From: an uncultured Pseudomonadales bacterium
GTDB lineage: Bacteria > Pseudomonadota > Gammaproteobacteria > Pseudomonadales > Azotimanducaceae
DNA length: 64,000 nt
Direction: 5' to 3'
NCBI GenBank assembly: GCA_958296025.1
Contig: OY282430.1
Coordinates: 434,001-498,000 of the forward strand
Both the position numbers and the translations under genes were made by a program. Below the pieces are notes generated by a model. The model was not told the DNA's origin and did no database searches. It was given only the letters and a program-made list of their open reading frames with translations. The first letter of the stretch is position 1; every line of letters starts with the position of its first letter. Shown here one piece after another: positions 34,206-46,242 of this stretch.

Positions 34206-35942
34206 TCAGCGGGTTACAAAATTGGGATACTCCAGTACCTCACCCAGCAGGAAGCGGCCAAGCAACCGCGCCTGCATCTCCAGGAGGCGGCGGTACTCAA
34301 CCCGGTAGCCGAACAGGGGGTGGGTCACTTCTTGGGTTAGGCGGCGCTCGAAGGTGGCGATGAAGCGCTTGCGGCCGGAGTCGGTCAGGTTCACGCCTAG
34401 GGACGACTGAACGAAGTCCTTGGCCCGAACCTCCCCGTTGTTGATGGCGGTGACCACTACGGAATCGACGATCAGGGGGCGGAACGGCTCCATCATGTCC
34501 AAGGCCAGAGCAGGGCGCCCGTAGCGCGGTTGGTGAAAAAAGCCGCGATAGGGGTCGAAGCCCGTTGCGGACAGCGCCACCAGAAACGCCCGCGTGAGCA
34601 TGGCGTAGCCGAACGACAGCATGGCGTTCACCGGATCCGTGGGCGGACGACGGTTGCGGTTATGCATTTGGAAGTCCGCCATTTCATCATTCGCTTTCAG
34701 CATGTCCGTGAAGTGTTGGAAATAGCGGGCCGCCGCCGCGCCCTCAATGCCAAGCAAGCGGTCTATCTCGCGTGCCCGCCCTGCGCGGAGAGCCAGCCGC
34801 TTCAAGTCCTTCAGAACGGCTTCCACATCGGTTTCGGGCCGCCGATTCCGACGCAACAGTGTCCGGCAGTTGCGAATCTTCGCCTGCACCCAGCCCCGCG
34901 CCAACTTCAGACAGACTTGATCTTCAAAGGATCCTTTGTACTGCGCAGTGCGCAACTCCACATTGGCATGGCCGGTGCCCATGCTGTGGCCAAGGAACCA
35001 CCCGCCGAAAGACTGCCATGTAACGGGAATGTTGCGTCGCATCAGTTCGTGCAGCGTAGGCGTGGTGACGTAAACATTGCCCATCAGCACCAGTTGGGAG
35101 GTTTCCGCCAGCCGCGCATGAACCGGCTCCTCATCATCCTTGGTGATGACCAGCCGCTCCCCGTCCTTGGCCACCTTGCCGCGATGGGTTTGCACATACA
35201 CCGGCAGGGCGCGGGTTTGCTGAACGCTGATGGGACGCACTTTATCCACCAAGGACCGCAGCACGTTGGTTTCATCCGGCAAGCAGATGCCCACTAAGGA
35301 GCAGCGTGTGCATTTGGGGCTGTCCTCAAGTGGCGGTGGAATTCGGCCGCCTTCGACGACGTCCCGCAGGACCTCCAGGGACTCGCGGGTCAGCGCCCGC
35401 AACTCTGCATCAAACGGAACCCGCACCCGTTCCCGCGAGCCGGCGAAGTACAGCACCCCAGCGGAGCATTTGTAGCCGTGCTCCTCCAGCAGCAAGCCTT
35501 GAGCGCATAACTGCACCCGCTCTGGATCGTATGCGTGGCGCGGCACATGGGGGCGCTTGCCGCGCTTGTAGTCCACCGGCGTGACCTCGCCGTTCTTGCT
35601 TTCGACCAGATCGATCTTCGCCACAAGGTCCAGCTTCCTAGAGGAAAGCTCGACGGATTTCGCCCGCGACAACTCCTCGAAGTTCTCATCCGGTTCAGGA
35701 AGCGAGCCGCTTTGCACATCGACGCGCCGATGGATGTGGCGGCCCTCCACGGTGTCGGCCGAATCGGCCCATTCCTTCTGCACCCACTCCAAATAGGCAA
35801 GGCGCGGGCAGTAAACAAACTCATTGAGGATGCGGGCCGGAATCAGGGGCGCATCTTCACGGTGCCGCCCCACCCGAAGAGGCAGGGCCGGCTGCATCGG
35901 TCCATCTTCTTCCGGCGCGGAAAAGTCATAAACGTTTGACAT
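34206..35942 (-). CDS. cas4-cas1: Cas4-Cas1 fusion protein
   Basis: The 578-residue protein fuses Cas4 (about 1-210) and Cas1 (about 225-578), a hallmark of type I-G systems. Cas4 shows LNEFVYCPRLAYLEW, the nuclease motif VTPVDYKRGKRP and a C-terminal iron-sulfur cysteine set CTRCSLVGIC. Cas1 shows PVYVQTHRGKVAKDGE, a catalytic Glu region MLSFGYAMLTRAFL, RGFFHQPRYGRPALALDMME with His and Asp, and FRPLIVDSVV. In Geobacter the homologous fusion selects prespacers with a TTN PAM. The start ATG at 35942 (MSNVYDF) is preferred to one 21 codons upstream. Confidence 0.93.
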   Translation of the reverse strand: MSNVYDFSAPEEDGPMQPALPLRVGRHREDAPLIPARILNEFVYCPRLAYLEWVQKEWADSADTVEGRHIHRRVDVQSGSLPEPDENFEELSRAKSVELSSRKLDLVAKIDLVESKNGEVTPVDYKRGKRPHVPRHAYDPERVQLCAQGLLLEEHGYKCSAGVLYFAGSRERVRVPFDAELRALTRESLEVLRDVVEGGRIPPPLEDSPKCTRCSLVGICLPDETNVLRSLVDKVRPISVQQTRALPVYVQTHRGKVAKDGERLVITKDDEEPVHARLAETSQLVLMGNVYVTTPTLHELMRRNIPVTWQSFGGWFLGHSMGTGHANVELRTAQYKGSFEDQVCLKLARGWVQAKIRNCRTLLRRNRRPETDVEAVLKDLKRLALRAGRAREIDRLLGIEGAAAARYFQHFTDMLKANDEMADFQMHNRNRRPPTDPVNAMLSFGYAMLTRAFLVALSATGFDPYRGFFHQPRYGRPALALDMMEPFRPLIVDSVVVTAINNGEVRAKDFVQSSLGVNLTDSGRKRFIATFERRLTQEVTHPLFGYRVEYRRLLEMQARLLGRFLLGEVLEYPNFVTR

Positions 35943-36450
35943 CGTGACCCCTAAAGGGCTGTTCGAGCTATCTATTGGAACAGATTTGCGGCTAATGCGG
36001 GCCAATTTCGCACAAGCATTCCAGCAAACTCCGCTTTTCTGTGGGTCTGTGCGTCCTCCAACATGGGCATCATGGCCAAGTCCGACCCCGCCAACAAGCT
36101 CATCTTCTCCGATGACCGCACCGTCACCGACCTGCTACGCGGCTTCGTAGCGGCGCAATGGCGGGATGAACTGGATTTCGGCACTCTGCGCAAACGCTCG
36201 TCGGAGTTCATTGGGGAGGCGTTGCGCAAGCGGATAGGCGATATGGCCTGGACCGTTGAGTTCAAGTTGGACGAACCGCTTGATGACGGCGGGCAGCCAT
36301 ATTTGGCCGTGTTGTTGGAGTTCCAGTCCCGGGTGGACAGAAACATAGCTTGGCGGGTCTCCGAATACGCCCATTTGCTGCACCGGGAACTTCACCGCAG
36401 CGGCGTTTACCGACGGGAGGGGCGAATGCCCCCGGTCCTGCCAGTGGTCA

Positions 36451-38106
36451 AGTCAATTCCAATACCGAAATGAGCCTGAACGAAGGGCGATGTTCCGTGC
36501 CTGGGGCCGAGTGGGGAATTGGTTGAGATGGTGGGCGATGATGCCGTTGGCGCTTTCGGATAGCAAGTCTTCGGAGGGCCGTGCGGCAGCCGACGAAGGG
36601 CTTGGAGGCGGTCTGGCGGTTCGCCGGGTTGATTGGGCCACGCAGCGTTTTCCACAGCCTTTCCACGGGCGCGGTCCCCCCAAGCATGAAAGCGGCTGTG
36701 GGAAGGCTGTGGGAAACGCGGGGTCGGTCGTTTCGAGGCGGGTCGGGCGGAGCGGCGTCATGCCGCGCTCGGCCATGCGGCGTCGACGGTTCGGAACAGC
36801 CTGTCGCGCTCGCGGTTGACGAGGCGGGCGGATTCGAGGTCGCTCATGACGCTTGCCTCGGCGTCGAGCGCTGCGAAGGAGAGGCCGGGCTTGAGGAAGC
36901 GCTCGGCGCCCTCGATGGACTTGAGCCGCTCGTAGGGCGTGGCGACGTCGTCGTCGCGGTAGGTCTTGCGGACCCTGCCGTTCTCGTCGGCGACCGGCGT
37001 GGCGAACAGGCAGGGGCGGTGGAAGTTGAGATGGGGGGAGAGCACGGCGCTGGCGAACTGGTGAACCAGCGGCGCGAAGCGGGCGGGAATGTGGGCGTGG
37101 CCGAGATGGCGGCGCACGACGCTGGCGTTCTTGCTCTCGACCAAGGCGTTGTCGTTGGAGCGGCGCGGACGCGAGCGGGTGAACTCGGCGCACAGCTTCT
37201 CCAGCAGGGCGGCGACCCTGCGGTTGACGTACTCGGAGCCGTTGTCGGCGTGGAACCCCTTGATCACAAAGGGGAAAAGGTCCAGGAGGCCCGCCAGCAC
37301 GGGGATCATGAAGCGTTCCGAGATGGCCTCGACCGCACCCACGAACTCGTACTGCGTGACCTCGTCGACCAAGTTGATCTCGTAGACGCCCTTGCGCCCG
37401 TCGAGGTCGCCCTGATGCACGGAATCCACGCGCACGAAGCCGGGCCTTCCCTCGGGACGCGGCTTGCGGCGCTCCCCGATGGCCGCCGCGGATGGCTTCG
37501 TGCGTGTGCGGACGACGCGCTGGCGCTGGTAGGCGTTCGACTTGCGCAGGTTGTAAAGATGGCTGGTCGAGATGCCCGCCAAACGCTCGAAGCGGGCGTC
37601 TCCGAACACCTCGAACTCGCGCCGCATCACCGCCCGCGTCGCCTGCCCGCAGACCTGCCCCAGCGTCCCGTCCACCTCCGCCAGCAGCACCGCGTCGACC
37701 GCCGTGTAGCGCCGGACGAACGGCCTCGCCGGGGCGCCGCCGCGCCGGTCCTCGATCCGCCCCGTCTTGGCGTGCTGGCGAACCAGCCGCGTCAACTGCG
37801 CCCGCGACAGCCCCGTGGCCTTGCGCAGGAACCGCTTCACCAACCCCTTGTCGGCCCTGCCCAGAGTCCCGTACTCGAACTTCACGAGCATGCGCCGCAC
37901 GAAGTCGTTCCGGGAAGGCCGGTCCGACCCGACGAAGTCCAAACCCTCGCTGCCTTCCTCGAAGGCGCGAACCTGATCCAAGCTCTCCAGCCGCTCGGTG
38001 GCCATTGTCACGATCATCCTCCGATGATCCCGGATCGGCCCCCTTCAGGCTCATTTCTCGTTGGAATCGCCTTCCCGCTTCAGGCTCACTTCTCATTGGA
38101 CAAGAC
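36451..38106 (-). mobile_element. Insertion sequence with 5-bp target duplication
   Basis: A 1656-bp element inserted in the Rpn gene. The flanks carry the direct duplication GGTCA (36446-36450 and 38107-38111). The ends are imperfect inverted repeats sharing GTCnnnTCCAAT and, further in, GAGCCTGAA; the right end carries this inner motif twice (38044-38053 and 38079-38088). It encodes one transposase. Family assignment is open: the integrase core resembles IS481/ISNCY-type enzymes. Confidence 0.85.
36758..38017 (-). CDS. DDE integrase-type transposase of the IS
   Basis: A 419-residue transposase with an N-terminal helix-turn-helix region (about 55-100, KGLVKRFLRKATGLSRAQLT) and an RNase H-like DDE core: GFVRVDSVHQGDLDG (first Asp), GFHADNGSEYVN (second Asp) and RSNDNALVESKN (Glu). 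The C-terminal 100 residues are not catalytic. The reading frame is intact, so the element may still be active. Confidence 0.88.
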   Translation of the reverse strand: MIVTMATERLESLDQVRAFEEGSEGLDFVGSDRPSRNDFVRRMLVKFEYGTLGRADKGLVKRFLRKATGLSRAQLTRLVRQHAKTGRIEDRRGGAPARPFVRRYTAVDAVLLAEVDGTLGQVCGQATRAVMRREFEVFGDARFERLAGISTSHLYNLRKSNAYQRQRVVRTRTKPSAAAIGERRKPRPEGRPGFVRVDSVHQGDLDGRKGVYEINLVDEVTQYEFVGAVEAISERFMIPVLAGLLDLFPFVIKGFHADNGSEYVNRRVAALLEKLCAEFTRSRPRRSNDNALVESKNASVVRRHLGHAHIPARFAPLVHQFASAVLSPHLNFHRPCLFATPVADENGRVRKTYRDDDVATPYERLKSIEGAERFLKPGLSFAALDAEASVMSDLESARLVNRERDRLFRTVDAAWPSAA

Positions 38107-38898
38107 GGTCATTTACAACGGAAAACGGCCGTGGTCTCGTTCGGCGGAGCGTCCCGCCCAATTTGCCAGAGCGTTGGGGAACGGTGGCCTGCCCCGCACC
38201 ATGTTGGGGCGGGCATACACGGTGCTTGACGAGTCGGCCTGGTCAGGGGACTATGGCGGCTTGTTGCGCAGCCGCCTGCCCAGCGGCAACCGGATAACGA
38301 CCTTGATTAGCTTGGAAACTGGCCGGCGGGAGGCGTTGGCCGGTTTGCTAGCAGCGGCGTTTGAACGGCACGGCGGCAGTGATGAGGCTGGTGTGCGGGA
38401 GGGCTTCTACGCCCGTGTGGAGGACCGGCTGCGGCGCTATGGCGGTGTAGGATTGCCGCCACTGGCCGAGTTGGAGCGAACCTTGGCGGAAAGACGAGGA
38501 GGCGAGATGGCGACATTGTTGGATGCAAGCGTTAGGGCATGGCGGGATGAGTTGGTTGAGCAGGGTCAAGCGCAGGGCATTGAGCGAGGCATTGAGCGAG
38601 GCCGCGCCGACGAGCGGGCGCTTCTGTGTCGCTTGGCGGCTAGGCGATTCGGTGCGGAGACAGCACAGCGGCTGTCGGGTTTGCTGGAGAGCCTTAAGGC
38701 AGCGGAGGAGCTGGCAGTCGTGGGCGACTGGATTATGGACTGCGAAACTGGCGCCGACCTATTGGCGCGGGTTCGGGGGCGGTGAGGTGGAGAGGTATCG
38801 GAGCGTTGCACCATTGTGATTTGGGCGGCTTGGCCGGTGGCCGATGATCCGCAAGGACTGATCCTCCATCAAGGTTGTTTGGATGCTGCTGGAGCAGG

Positions 38899-39111
38899 AT
38901 GATGGAAGATGAGAAATGGCTCCAAGCGGTTGAGCGTTGGCGCAAACTGCCCGCTGAAGAACGCCGCCGTCGCCGCTTGGAAGCGATTCCGCGCCATGTC
39001 GCCAACTCCATGGCCATGGAGGGTGAACCAGTGGATGAGGAATGGATTCGGCAACGTTTGGCCCATCTCATCAACGAGAACGAAGTTTCAACGCCTGATT
39101 CGGATTCCTGA
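38899..39111 (+). CDS. Small hypothetical protein, VbhA-antitoxin-like motif
   Basis: A 70-residue acidic/basic helical protein starting at ATG ATG with GGAGCAGG just upstream. It begins MMEDEKWLQAVERWRKLP, then a run of arginines, and ends VDEEWIRQRLAHLINENE. Around residue 42 is SMAMEGEPV, which fits the (S/T)xxxE(G/N) inhibitory motif of Fic-domain antitoxins such as VbhA, but no Fic toxin is in the window and the match is short. It lies between the Rpn pseudogene and the convergent csb2 gene. Confidence 0.5.
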   Translation: MMEDEKWLQAVERWRKLPAEERRRRRLEAIPRHVANSMAMEGEPVDEEWIRQRLAHLINENEVSTPDSDS

Positions 39112-39185
39112 ATTAGTGTTTTTATTAAGCTATTGTTTGTCGAGGCTGGTCACGGCAATGCACGGGCGCTAAGAAGCGGAAAAGA

Positions 39186-41390
39186 TCAGCAGCCGGCAAA
39201 CAGTCCTCCACCTTTGTGCGAGGTGGCACCTATCAGTAGCGGGCCGTGTTGGGCGGTAGGGAAGGTGAGGCGCAGACGGCCGGTCAAACGGCCACGAGGC
39301 CCGCGGTTTGCAGCGAGGACTTTGATGGCATCCGGTTTCAATTTGGGCCAGCCCCGTCGCATTAATTCCATAGTGACATCCGTCTTAAGCGCTTCCTCGT
39401 CACTAAGTCGCCGGCTGTGGCGCGTCACTTGATAATCCGTTACGCTTCCCCAAATTCGTGCGCTTGAGAACAGAGGATCCTTTTCCTCATGAAGCATGGT
39501 TGGAGCAACCGTTAGCCTACCAGCTGCGCCAGCCCGAAGAATATCCATGCCTTCAAGCGCCTGAACCGTCTGGCGATGATCCGCTGAAATCTCCTGCCAA
39601 TCTACGCCGCTGCGGTGAAGGCGCGTAGGTGCGATATAGAGAAGGCGGCGGCGCGGCAGGTCGGCAACGACCGCGATGTGACGGTGGCGTCCATCGCGAA
39701 GTGGGGTGCCGTCTTCTTCGTGTCCAGTCGCGTAAGCAGGCAATTTCCCTCTGCGACCTAGCTGAGTTTGCAACCGGGCCATCATGGCGCGGCGAGCGGC
39801 GGAGGCAACCGTAACGGCGTCGGCATCGTCCGCCAATCCCCCAGTAATAGCAAAGGAGAGAACATCGATGCGCATCTCTTCACATGGAAGCATCAAGCCG
39901 AGGCCGAGAAAGCGCCCATTACCCACCACCAGCGGTCCGGTCACGGGTTCAGAAAAGGTGATTTTCGCGTGCCAAAGGGAATGCTTGGAGAAGCGTGTGC
40001 CGGAGGCAAAAAATTCCGCTCGAACGCCACGATTGTCATAAGGCTCGCGTTGTACGCTTACGCTAGCAGACAGCGCGTCTATTCCGGCATGGCGCAACGC
40101 ATGGTTTAGGGCGGCGGCAGCGCAAGTTTCTTCCGCAATTCGTTCAGCAGCCCCTTTCTCTTCTCCAGAACGAAGGCCAGGTTCTATCCGGCGACGGGGC
40201 GCTTCCGGCAAGGCAAGAGGCGTCACACTGCGCCAAAGCTGATCGGTGGCCTCAAAGCGCTTCGTCATGCGGTCGTCCTCAGTGCGCTGCAGTTCTCGGT
40301 AAATCACGCCATCCGTGTCCACCCAATCGACTTGAGCAAAGGCCCAAGCCAGATCGTCCGCGTTCAGGGGGCAAGATTGCGGCACATAAACGGCGACCCG
40401 ACGAATCCCCATGTCGGCATGTTCATGACCTACCGACGGAATTGGAACGATTTGCACACGCTTTGCCTTGTCCGCATCCTTTGCGTTGCGCCCGACTAGA
40501 TAAATATCCACTTGGTCCGAACGACCAGGCAGATGGTCGCGCAAAAGATTGGCGGCTTTATCGCGTATGTCTTGGACTAATTTCACCGCGGTGTTCAGAG
40601 GACGATTGGAAAACTCTCGTCGAGAGGCAGGATCTCTCAGCTCGAACACAAACTGCCGCCTTGGGGCGTTGTAGGCAATTTTGGCCAGTGTCGGTTTGGG
40701 GGGCTGGACAAATACATAAGACCGTCGGCGATTATCTCCTGTGGGATGGAAGCGATTGCGCATGCCCTGAAAGCGCTCCAACAAACTGCTTCGCAACCCT
40801 GGACGAGGGCATAGTAACTCTCGACCTGGACCATCTCCTCCCGAAGGCTTATACAGGATCCCGCCGTGCTCGGCCATTTGCCGCTTGGCGCTTTCCGAGT
40901 CTGTAACTTCCGCGTGTGCCCAAGCCATATCGACGCCCCGACCGAGTTGGTAGAGCCCATTTGCAGCGGCAGCTAGGGCGGTTGCCGCTTTGGCATCTCC
41001 GTTGAAGAACCAGCAATAGAGAATTGGCGTTCCATGATCGAACAGGGTGGGCCGAATGGATTTTCCAATCCGTATTGCGGCAACTGCGTTGTCGATGTTT
41101 GGTGCTTTTCCCTTAGCCAGCTCTGCATCTAGGTCATTATTGGGCACATAGTTGGTAAAGGCTTGTCCCGGTGTTCCGTGCGGCGCGGCAATCACTGGCG
41201 GCGGAAGCTGCTCCAGCCAATCAAGCGCCGTCGCCGTTGCTTGCGGAACCGTTGCGCCTTGCGCTGACCCAGCCATAAGGGCTTGGAACAAGCGGGCCGG
41301 CGCAGGCGGCCACTCGGGCGCTTTGCGGTTATCTAGGCCGTGATAGCGGCCTTCATGGAAGCGCAACGTGAATATTAGGGCCCGCTCCAT
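39186..41390 (-). CDS. csb2: Csb2 (GSU0054 family), Cas5-Cas6 fusion of type I-G
   Basis: A 734-residue protein of the type I-G Csb2 family, combining a Cas5-like N-terminal part (MERALIFTLRFHEGRYHG, then EWPPAPARLFQALMA, the usual start of this family) with a Cas6-like C-terminal part. It should cut the pre-crRNA at the repeat hairpin and remain bound in the effector complex. It is the last gene of the operon cas3-csb3-csb1-csb2, 3 bp after csb1. No classical catalytic His could be assigned from sequence alone, which is usual for Cas6-like domains. Confidence 0.9.
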   Translation of the reverse strand: MERALIFTLRFHEGRYHGLDNRKAPEWPPAPARLFQALMAGSAQGATVPQATATALDWLEQLPPPVIAAPHGTPGQAFTNYVPNNDLDAELAKGKAPNIDNAVAAIRIGKSIRPTLFDHGTPILYCWFFNGDAKAATALAAAANGLYQLGRGVDMAWAHAEVTDSESAKRQMAEHGGILYKPSGGDGPGRELLCPRPGLRSSLLERFQGMRNRFHPTGDNRRRSYVFVQPPKPTLAKIAYNAPRRQFVFELRDPASRREFSNRPLNTAVKLVQDIRDKAANLLRDHLPGRSDQVDIYLVGRNAKDADKAKRVQIVPIPSVGHEHADMGIRRVAVYVPQSCPLNADDLAWAFAQVDWVDTDGVIYRELQRTEDDRMTKRFEATDQLWRSVTPLALPEAPRRRIEPGLRSGEEKGAAERIAEETCAAAALNHALRHAGIDALSASVSVQREPYDNRGVRAEFFASGTRFSKHSLWHAKITFSEPVTGPLVVGNGRFLGLGLMLPCEEMRIDVLSFAITGGLADDADAVTVASAARRAMMARLQTQLGRRGKLPAYATGHEEDGTPLRDGRHRHIAVVADLPRRRLLYIAPTRLHRSGVDWQEISADHRQTVQALEGMDILRAGAAGRLTVAPTMLHEEKDPLFSSARIWGSVTDYQVTRHSRRLSDEEALKTDVTMELMRRGWPKLKPDAIKVLAANRGPRGRLTGRLRLTFPTAQHGPLLIGATSHKGGGLFAGC

Positions 41391-41393
41391 GGT

Positions 41394-43333
<1,940 letters not shown>

Positions 43334-43379
43334 CAGCCTTGTCCCTTTTCATCAACCATGAACATATCTTGCTGCTTCC

Positions 43380-46241
43380 CTAGAGCAATTGACGGCAGAG
43401 GGGGTTAAAGGAGCTCCCTTTCTTGCTTCCATGACACCTTTCAACGAGCGCTTTGGATGCCCTTTGGTCCGCGGCCCTTAACAAGGCTTCCCACCAAGCA
43501 AGCCCCCAAGGCCCCCATTGCCGTTGCAACCGGGCAAAGCGCAGCGCGATTTCATGGGCTCGTGCTGCAGCCGCAGTTGGTGGCAGCGAGTCACAGCCCT
43601 CCACGGAGATGGTCGGGCGGGCATGGCCGTGGTGTGCAGCCATGAGATGGAGTGCCAAGTCGAATCGGGGGTTGGATCGGTCTAGGCTCTCAAGACCGCT
43701 TTTCTCTGCGTCAAGCACCGATTGAAACTCGTGGCGATAGCCGTTCAATTGGTGCCGATTCACAGGGCCAGGCGTTTTTGCGTAAGGAACTCCACCTTCT
43801 CGGGGAGCGTTGAAGGCCCACTGCCAGCGGGCTGCTTTCTTGCCGTCGTCATGATGGCGGGCGGCTATCCGGAGCATCGCCCGGTCTTCCTCGGACAGGT
43901 CAAGCGCATCGGCTATCTGTGCGGCTTCCTCAGCGGCCCATTCTTGATGCTCTCTAAGGCTTTGCCAGACGGGTGCGATTGCACGGGCTTCTTCGTCGGC
44001 ATCTGAATTGCGCCACTTTTCCACCACAAGCCACTTAACGGCCTCACCTTCCGCTGAAAGGCAGCAGGGTATAGCCAACACCTCCTGCCAAGATTCCGGT
44101 TGAGATTTGTTGATTTCCTGCACTTCTTCGTCCTTGGACAATTGCTGGCTTCTAGCGCTTTCACTCAATACTTGAACTCGCATCGCTGGCTGCCTGCCGC
44201 CGTCAGTTTGCTCATCCTTGCCGATATTGAGATTGCCCCAGTTGTCCTCGATCGTCAAAACGGCTTTGTCGTCGTCAGCCAGCAAACCTTCATTCAATCC
44301 GCCTAATCGTGCGTCCAGCACCAACTTCTGCCCCTCAAGTTTCCGCAACAGATCGTCGGATTTCCAGTCGTCTATTGAACGCAGGCTGAAATGTTCCGAT
44401 CTTCCAGCGTCTCGGATTAGAAGAGCGACTGGCCCATCAGGAGTCAAGGGCGGAAGGCTAGGTGTGGTCTCCTGCTGTTTTGTTGCTGCTCTGAGAAGTT
44501 TACGAGCCCGCTTTCTCAGCCAATCCCGAACCCGCCAAGCCTCTGTCTCAAGTAGCTCGGCCGCCTGCGGGGTCGCCACCTCGAAAAATGCCTCAACATC
44601 GCGGTCTGCCATGCGTTTCGGATCGGTGCTAGTGTCCCAGCGCACGGGCAGGTGGCGGCGCCAAATCAGGGTGGTCCGTGGTTCTTCGTCCACCCAGCCG
44701 CGCAGCCACGGCCCAACCTCCGGCCGCCCGGTATGTTCCACCAGTGATGTCATCGCCCAAGCATCGATCAGCGGGCGGGTCAACTCGGGATGCAAAGGCA
44801 GGGGCGTGGTGGCTTTGTCGAGCAGTTGGCCAGCGTCCGCATTCTCACGAAGGCCGATAAGTGCACCGGGACCGGCTTGATGGCCACCGCTGCCATCCAA
44901 AGGCAACTGCTCAAGTAAATTTCGTACCGCTTTATGGCGAGCTTTCGCGGCCTCGTCCTGGTTCTTGGTGTTTGGTGGTCCTTGATCCATTACCAGCACT
45001 TGCGCTACACCCTTGCCGCGACGATTGACGCGGCCAAGCCGCTGCACCATGCGTTCCCAAGGCACCAGATCACAAACCATGTGGTCGGCGTCAAGATCAA
45101 CCCCTACCTCCCCAGCAGAGGTCGAAACCAAAAAGGCGGATGCGTTCGGACTGGTTTTGGCACCGGCAATAAACCCAATTGCCTTCAATTGGTTAGCAGC
45201 CGCTTCGCGTTCATGGAACCGCCTTCCACCGACAAACAAGATCACCGTTGGTTCGGGGGCTTCATCCTTGGCGCGTTTGCAGAGATGGTCAGCAACTTGC
45301 TCGGCATCCTTCCTTTTGTCGCAATAGATCAACATTCGGACTGGCTTCGCTGCTGCCTCCGCCTGTTTGCTTGCCAAACACCAAGCTCTTTTCGCCAAAA
45401 CGATTGGCAATTCCACGGCATCGCTCAAGTTCTCAATCTGCAATGTCTTCGCGGCATTCAGCCTTGCACTCACGGTTTTATCGTTCAGATCAGCGTTGTT
45501 GATGGAAAATGCTTGCGCGGTTTCTGCGGCACTACCTAAAGTTGCCGACAGTGGCAATACCCGAAAGGGCGGTGGCACACTGGCATTGGCGCGTGAACCG
45601 GCGAAGCAGCCCTTTAATGCGTCTGCACTGCCTGTGGCTGAGGCTTTCTGTTCCTTTTCAATGGTTCTCAGGAGCTGCTCAAACGGGCGAGACAGGTGCG
45701 CCTCGTCCAGCAGCACCAAAGTATCGCACCCCATCAGACCTGCCGCGTACGGCCGCATCTTCCGGGAGACTCCGTAGCCCTCGAACAGCAAGCGAGAACC
45801 CACCATATCCACAGTGCCGACTATGATCGCCGGAGCAGCAGGGTCCGCCAGCCACTCCCGGTTGTCCCTATGCTGACCGCGTAGGGTGGAGATTGCCAAC
45901 GGGCGGGCGCCGAGCCTCAGCCCTATCCGCACTTGCTCAAGGTCCGAGCGATCTCGAAGGGTCTCACGGATTTTCTCAGCGAAATCCGTGGCCTGATCCA
46001 CCACTGCACGGCGATCAACGACGTAAACCAAGCGCCGGGGAAGCGATGCCCCGGCCGCCCGTGCTAGCAGCCAGATCCCCATTACGGACGTTTTGCCGAG
46101 ACCAGTTGGAATGTCAACTGCAGGCGGCAGCTCGCACTCGCATAGTTGCGTGAACAAGCGGGCCTGCCAAGGGAACGGTTCATGCCCCGTCAAAGCACGA
46201 AAAGCGCCCTTGAATTCGAGCTTCGCCACCGCAGCACTCAC
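43380..46241 (-). CDS. cas3: Cas3 helicase-nuclease, type I-G (helicase first, HD last)
   Basis: A 953-residue Cas3 with the order typical of type I-G: helicase at the N-terminus, HD nuclease at the C-terminus. Helicase motifs are VDIPTGLGKTSVMG (Walker A about 44-51), VLLDEAHLSRPF, LPLSATLG, STSAGEVGVDLDAD and MVQRLGRVNRRG. HD motifs are ARHHDDGKKAARW (about 793) and MAAHHGHARP (about 866). It would unwind and degrade DNA bound by the effector. It starts with GTG at 46241, overlapping the stop of a 71-codon frame upstream; GGGAG lies just before. Confidence 0.93.
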   Translation of the reverse strand: MSAAVAKLEFKGAFRALTGHEPFPWQARLFTQLCECELPPAVDIPTGLGKTSVMGIWLLARAAGASLPRRLVYVVDRRAVVDQATDFAEKIRETLRDRSDLEQVRIGLRLGARPLAISTLRGQHRDNREWLADPAAPAIIVGTVDMVGSRLLFEGYGVSRKMRPYAAGLMGCDTLVLLDEAHLSRPFEQLLRTIEKEQKASATGSADALKGCFAGSRANASVPPPFRVLPLSATLGSAAETAQAFSINNADLNDKTVSARLNAAKTLQIENLSDAVELPIVLAKRAWCLASKQAEAAAKPVRMLIYCDKRKDAEQVADHLCKRAKDEAPEPTVILFVGGRRFHEREAAANQLKAIGFIAGAKTSPNASAFLVSTSAGEVGVDLDADHMVCDLVPWERMVQRLGRVNRRGKGVAQVLVMDQGPPNTKNQDEAAKARHKAVRNLLEQLPLDGSGGHQAGPGALIGLRENADAGQLLDKATTPLPLHPELTRPLIDAWAMTSLVEHTGRPEVGPWLRGWVDEEPRTTLIWRRHLPVRWDTSTDPKRMADRDVEAFFEVATPQAAELLETEAWRVRDWLRKRARKLLRAATKQQETTPSLPPLTPDGPVALLIRDAGRSEHFSLRSIDDWKSDDLLRKLEGQKLVLDARLGGLNEGLLADDDKAVLTIEDNWGNLNIGKDEQTDGGRQPAMRVQVLSESARSQQLSKDEEVQEINKSQPESWQEVLAIPCCLSAEGEAVKWLVVEKWRNSDADEEARAIAPVWQSLREHQEWAAEEAAQIADALDLSEEDRAMLRIAARHHDDGKKAARWQWAFNAPREGGVPYAKTPGPVNRHQLNGYRHEFQSVLDAEKSGLESLDRSNPRFDLALHLMAAHHGHARPTISVEGCDSLPPTAAAARAHEIALRFARLQRQWGPWGLAWWEALLRAADQRASKALVERCHGSKKGSSFNPLCRQLL

Positions 46242-46242
46242 A

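Larger units (their letters stand above)
36063..38785 (+). pseudogene. Rpn-family (recombination-promoting) nuclease gene interrupted by an IS element
   Basis: Two in-frame halves surround an insertion sequence. The 5' half (36063-36449) encodes an Rpn/YhgA-like PD-(D/E)XK domain: MAKSDPANKLIFSDDRTVTD, then VEFKLDEPLDDGGQPYLAVL with the catalytic E/K region, and MPPVLPVV. The 3' half (38111-38785) continues with IYNGKRPW and ends in a DUF4351-like tail. Removing 36450-38110 restores the codons for PVVIYNGKRPW in frame, giving 353 residues. The family includes transposase-related nucleases that promote RecA-independent recombination. The gene separates the cas adaptation module from the effector module. 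Confidence 0.88.

Noticed and set aside
36581-38785. A 734-codon plus-strand frame covering the IS and the Rpn 3' half
   Set aside because: It runs antisense through the transposase and joins the Rpn end by chance; the transposase and Rpn motifs are in other frames or halves.
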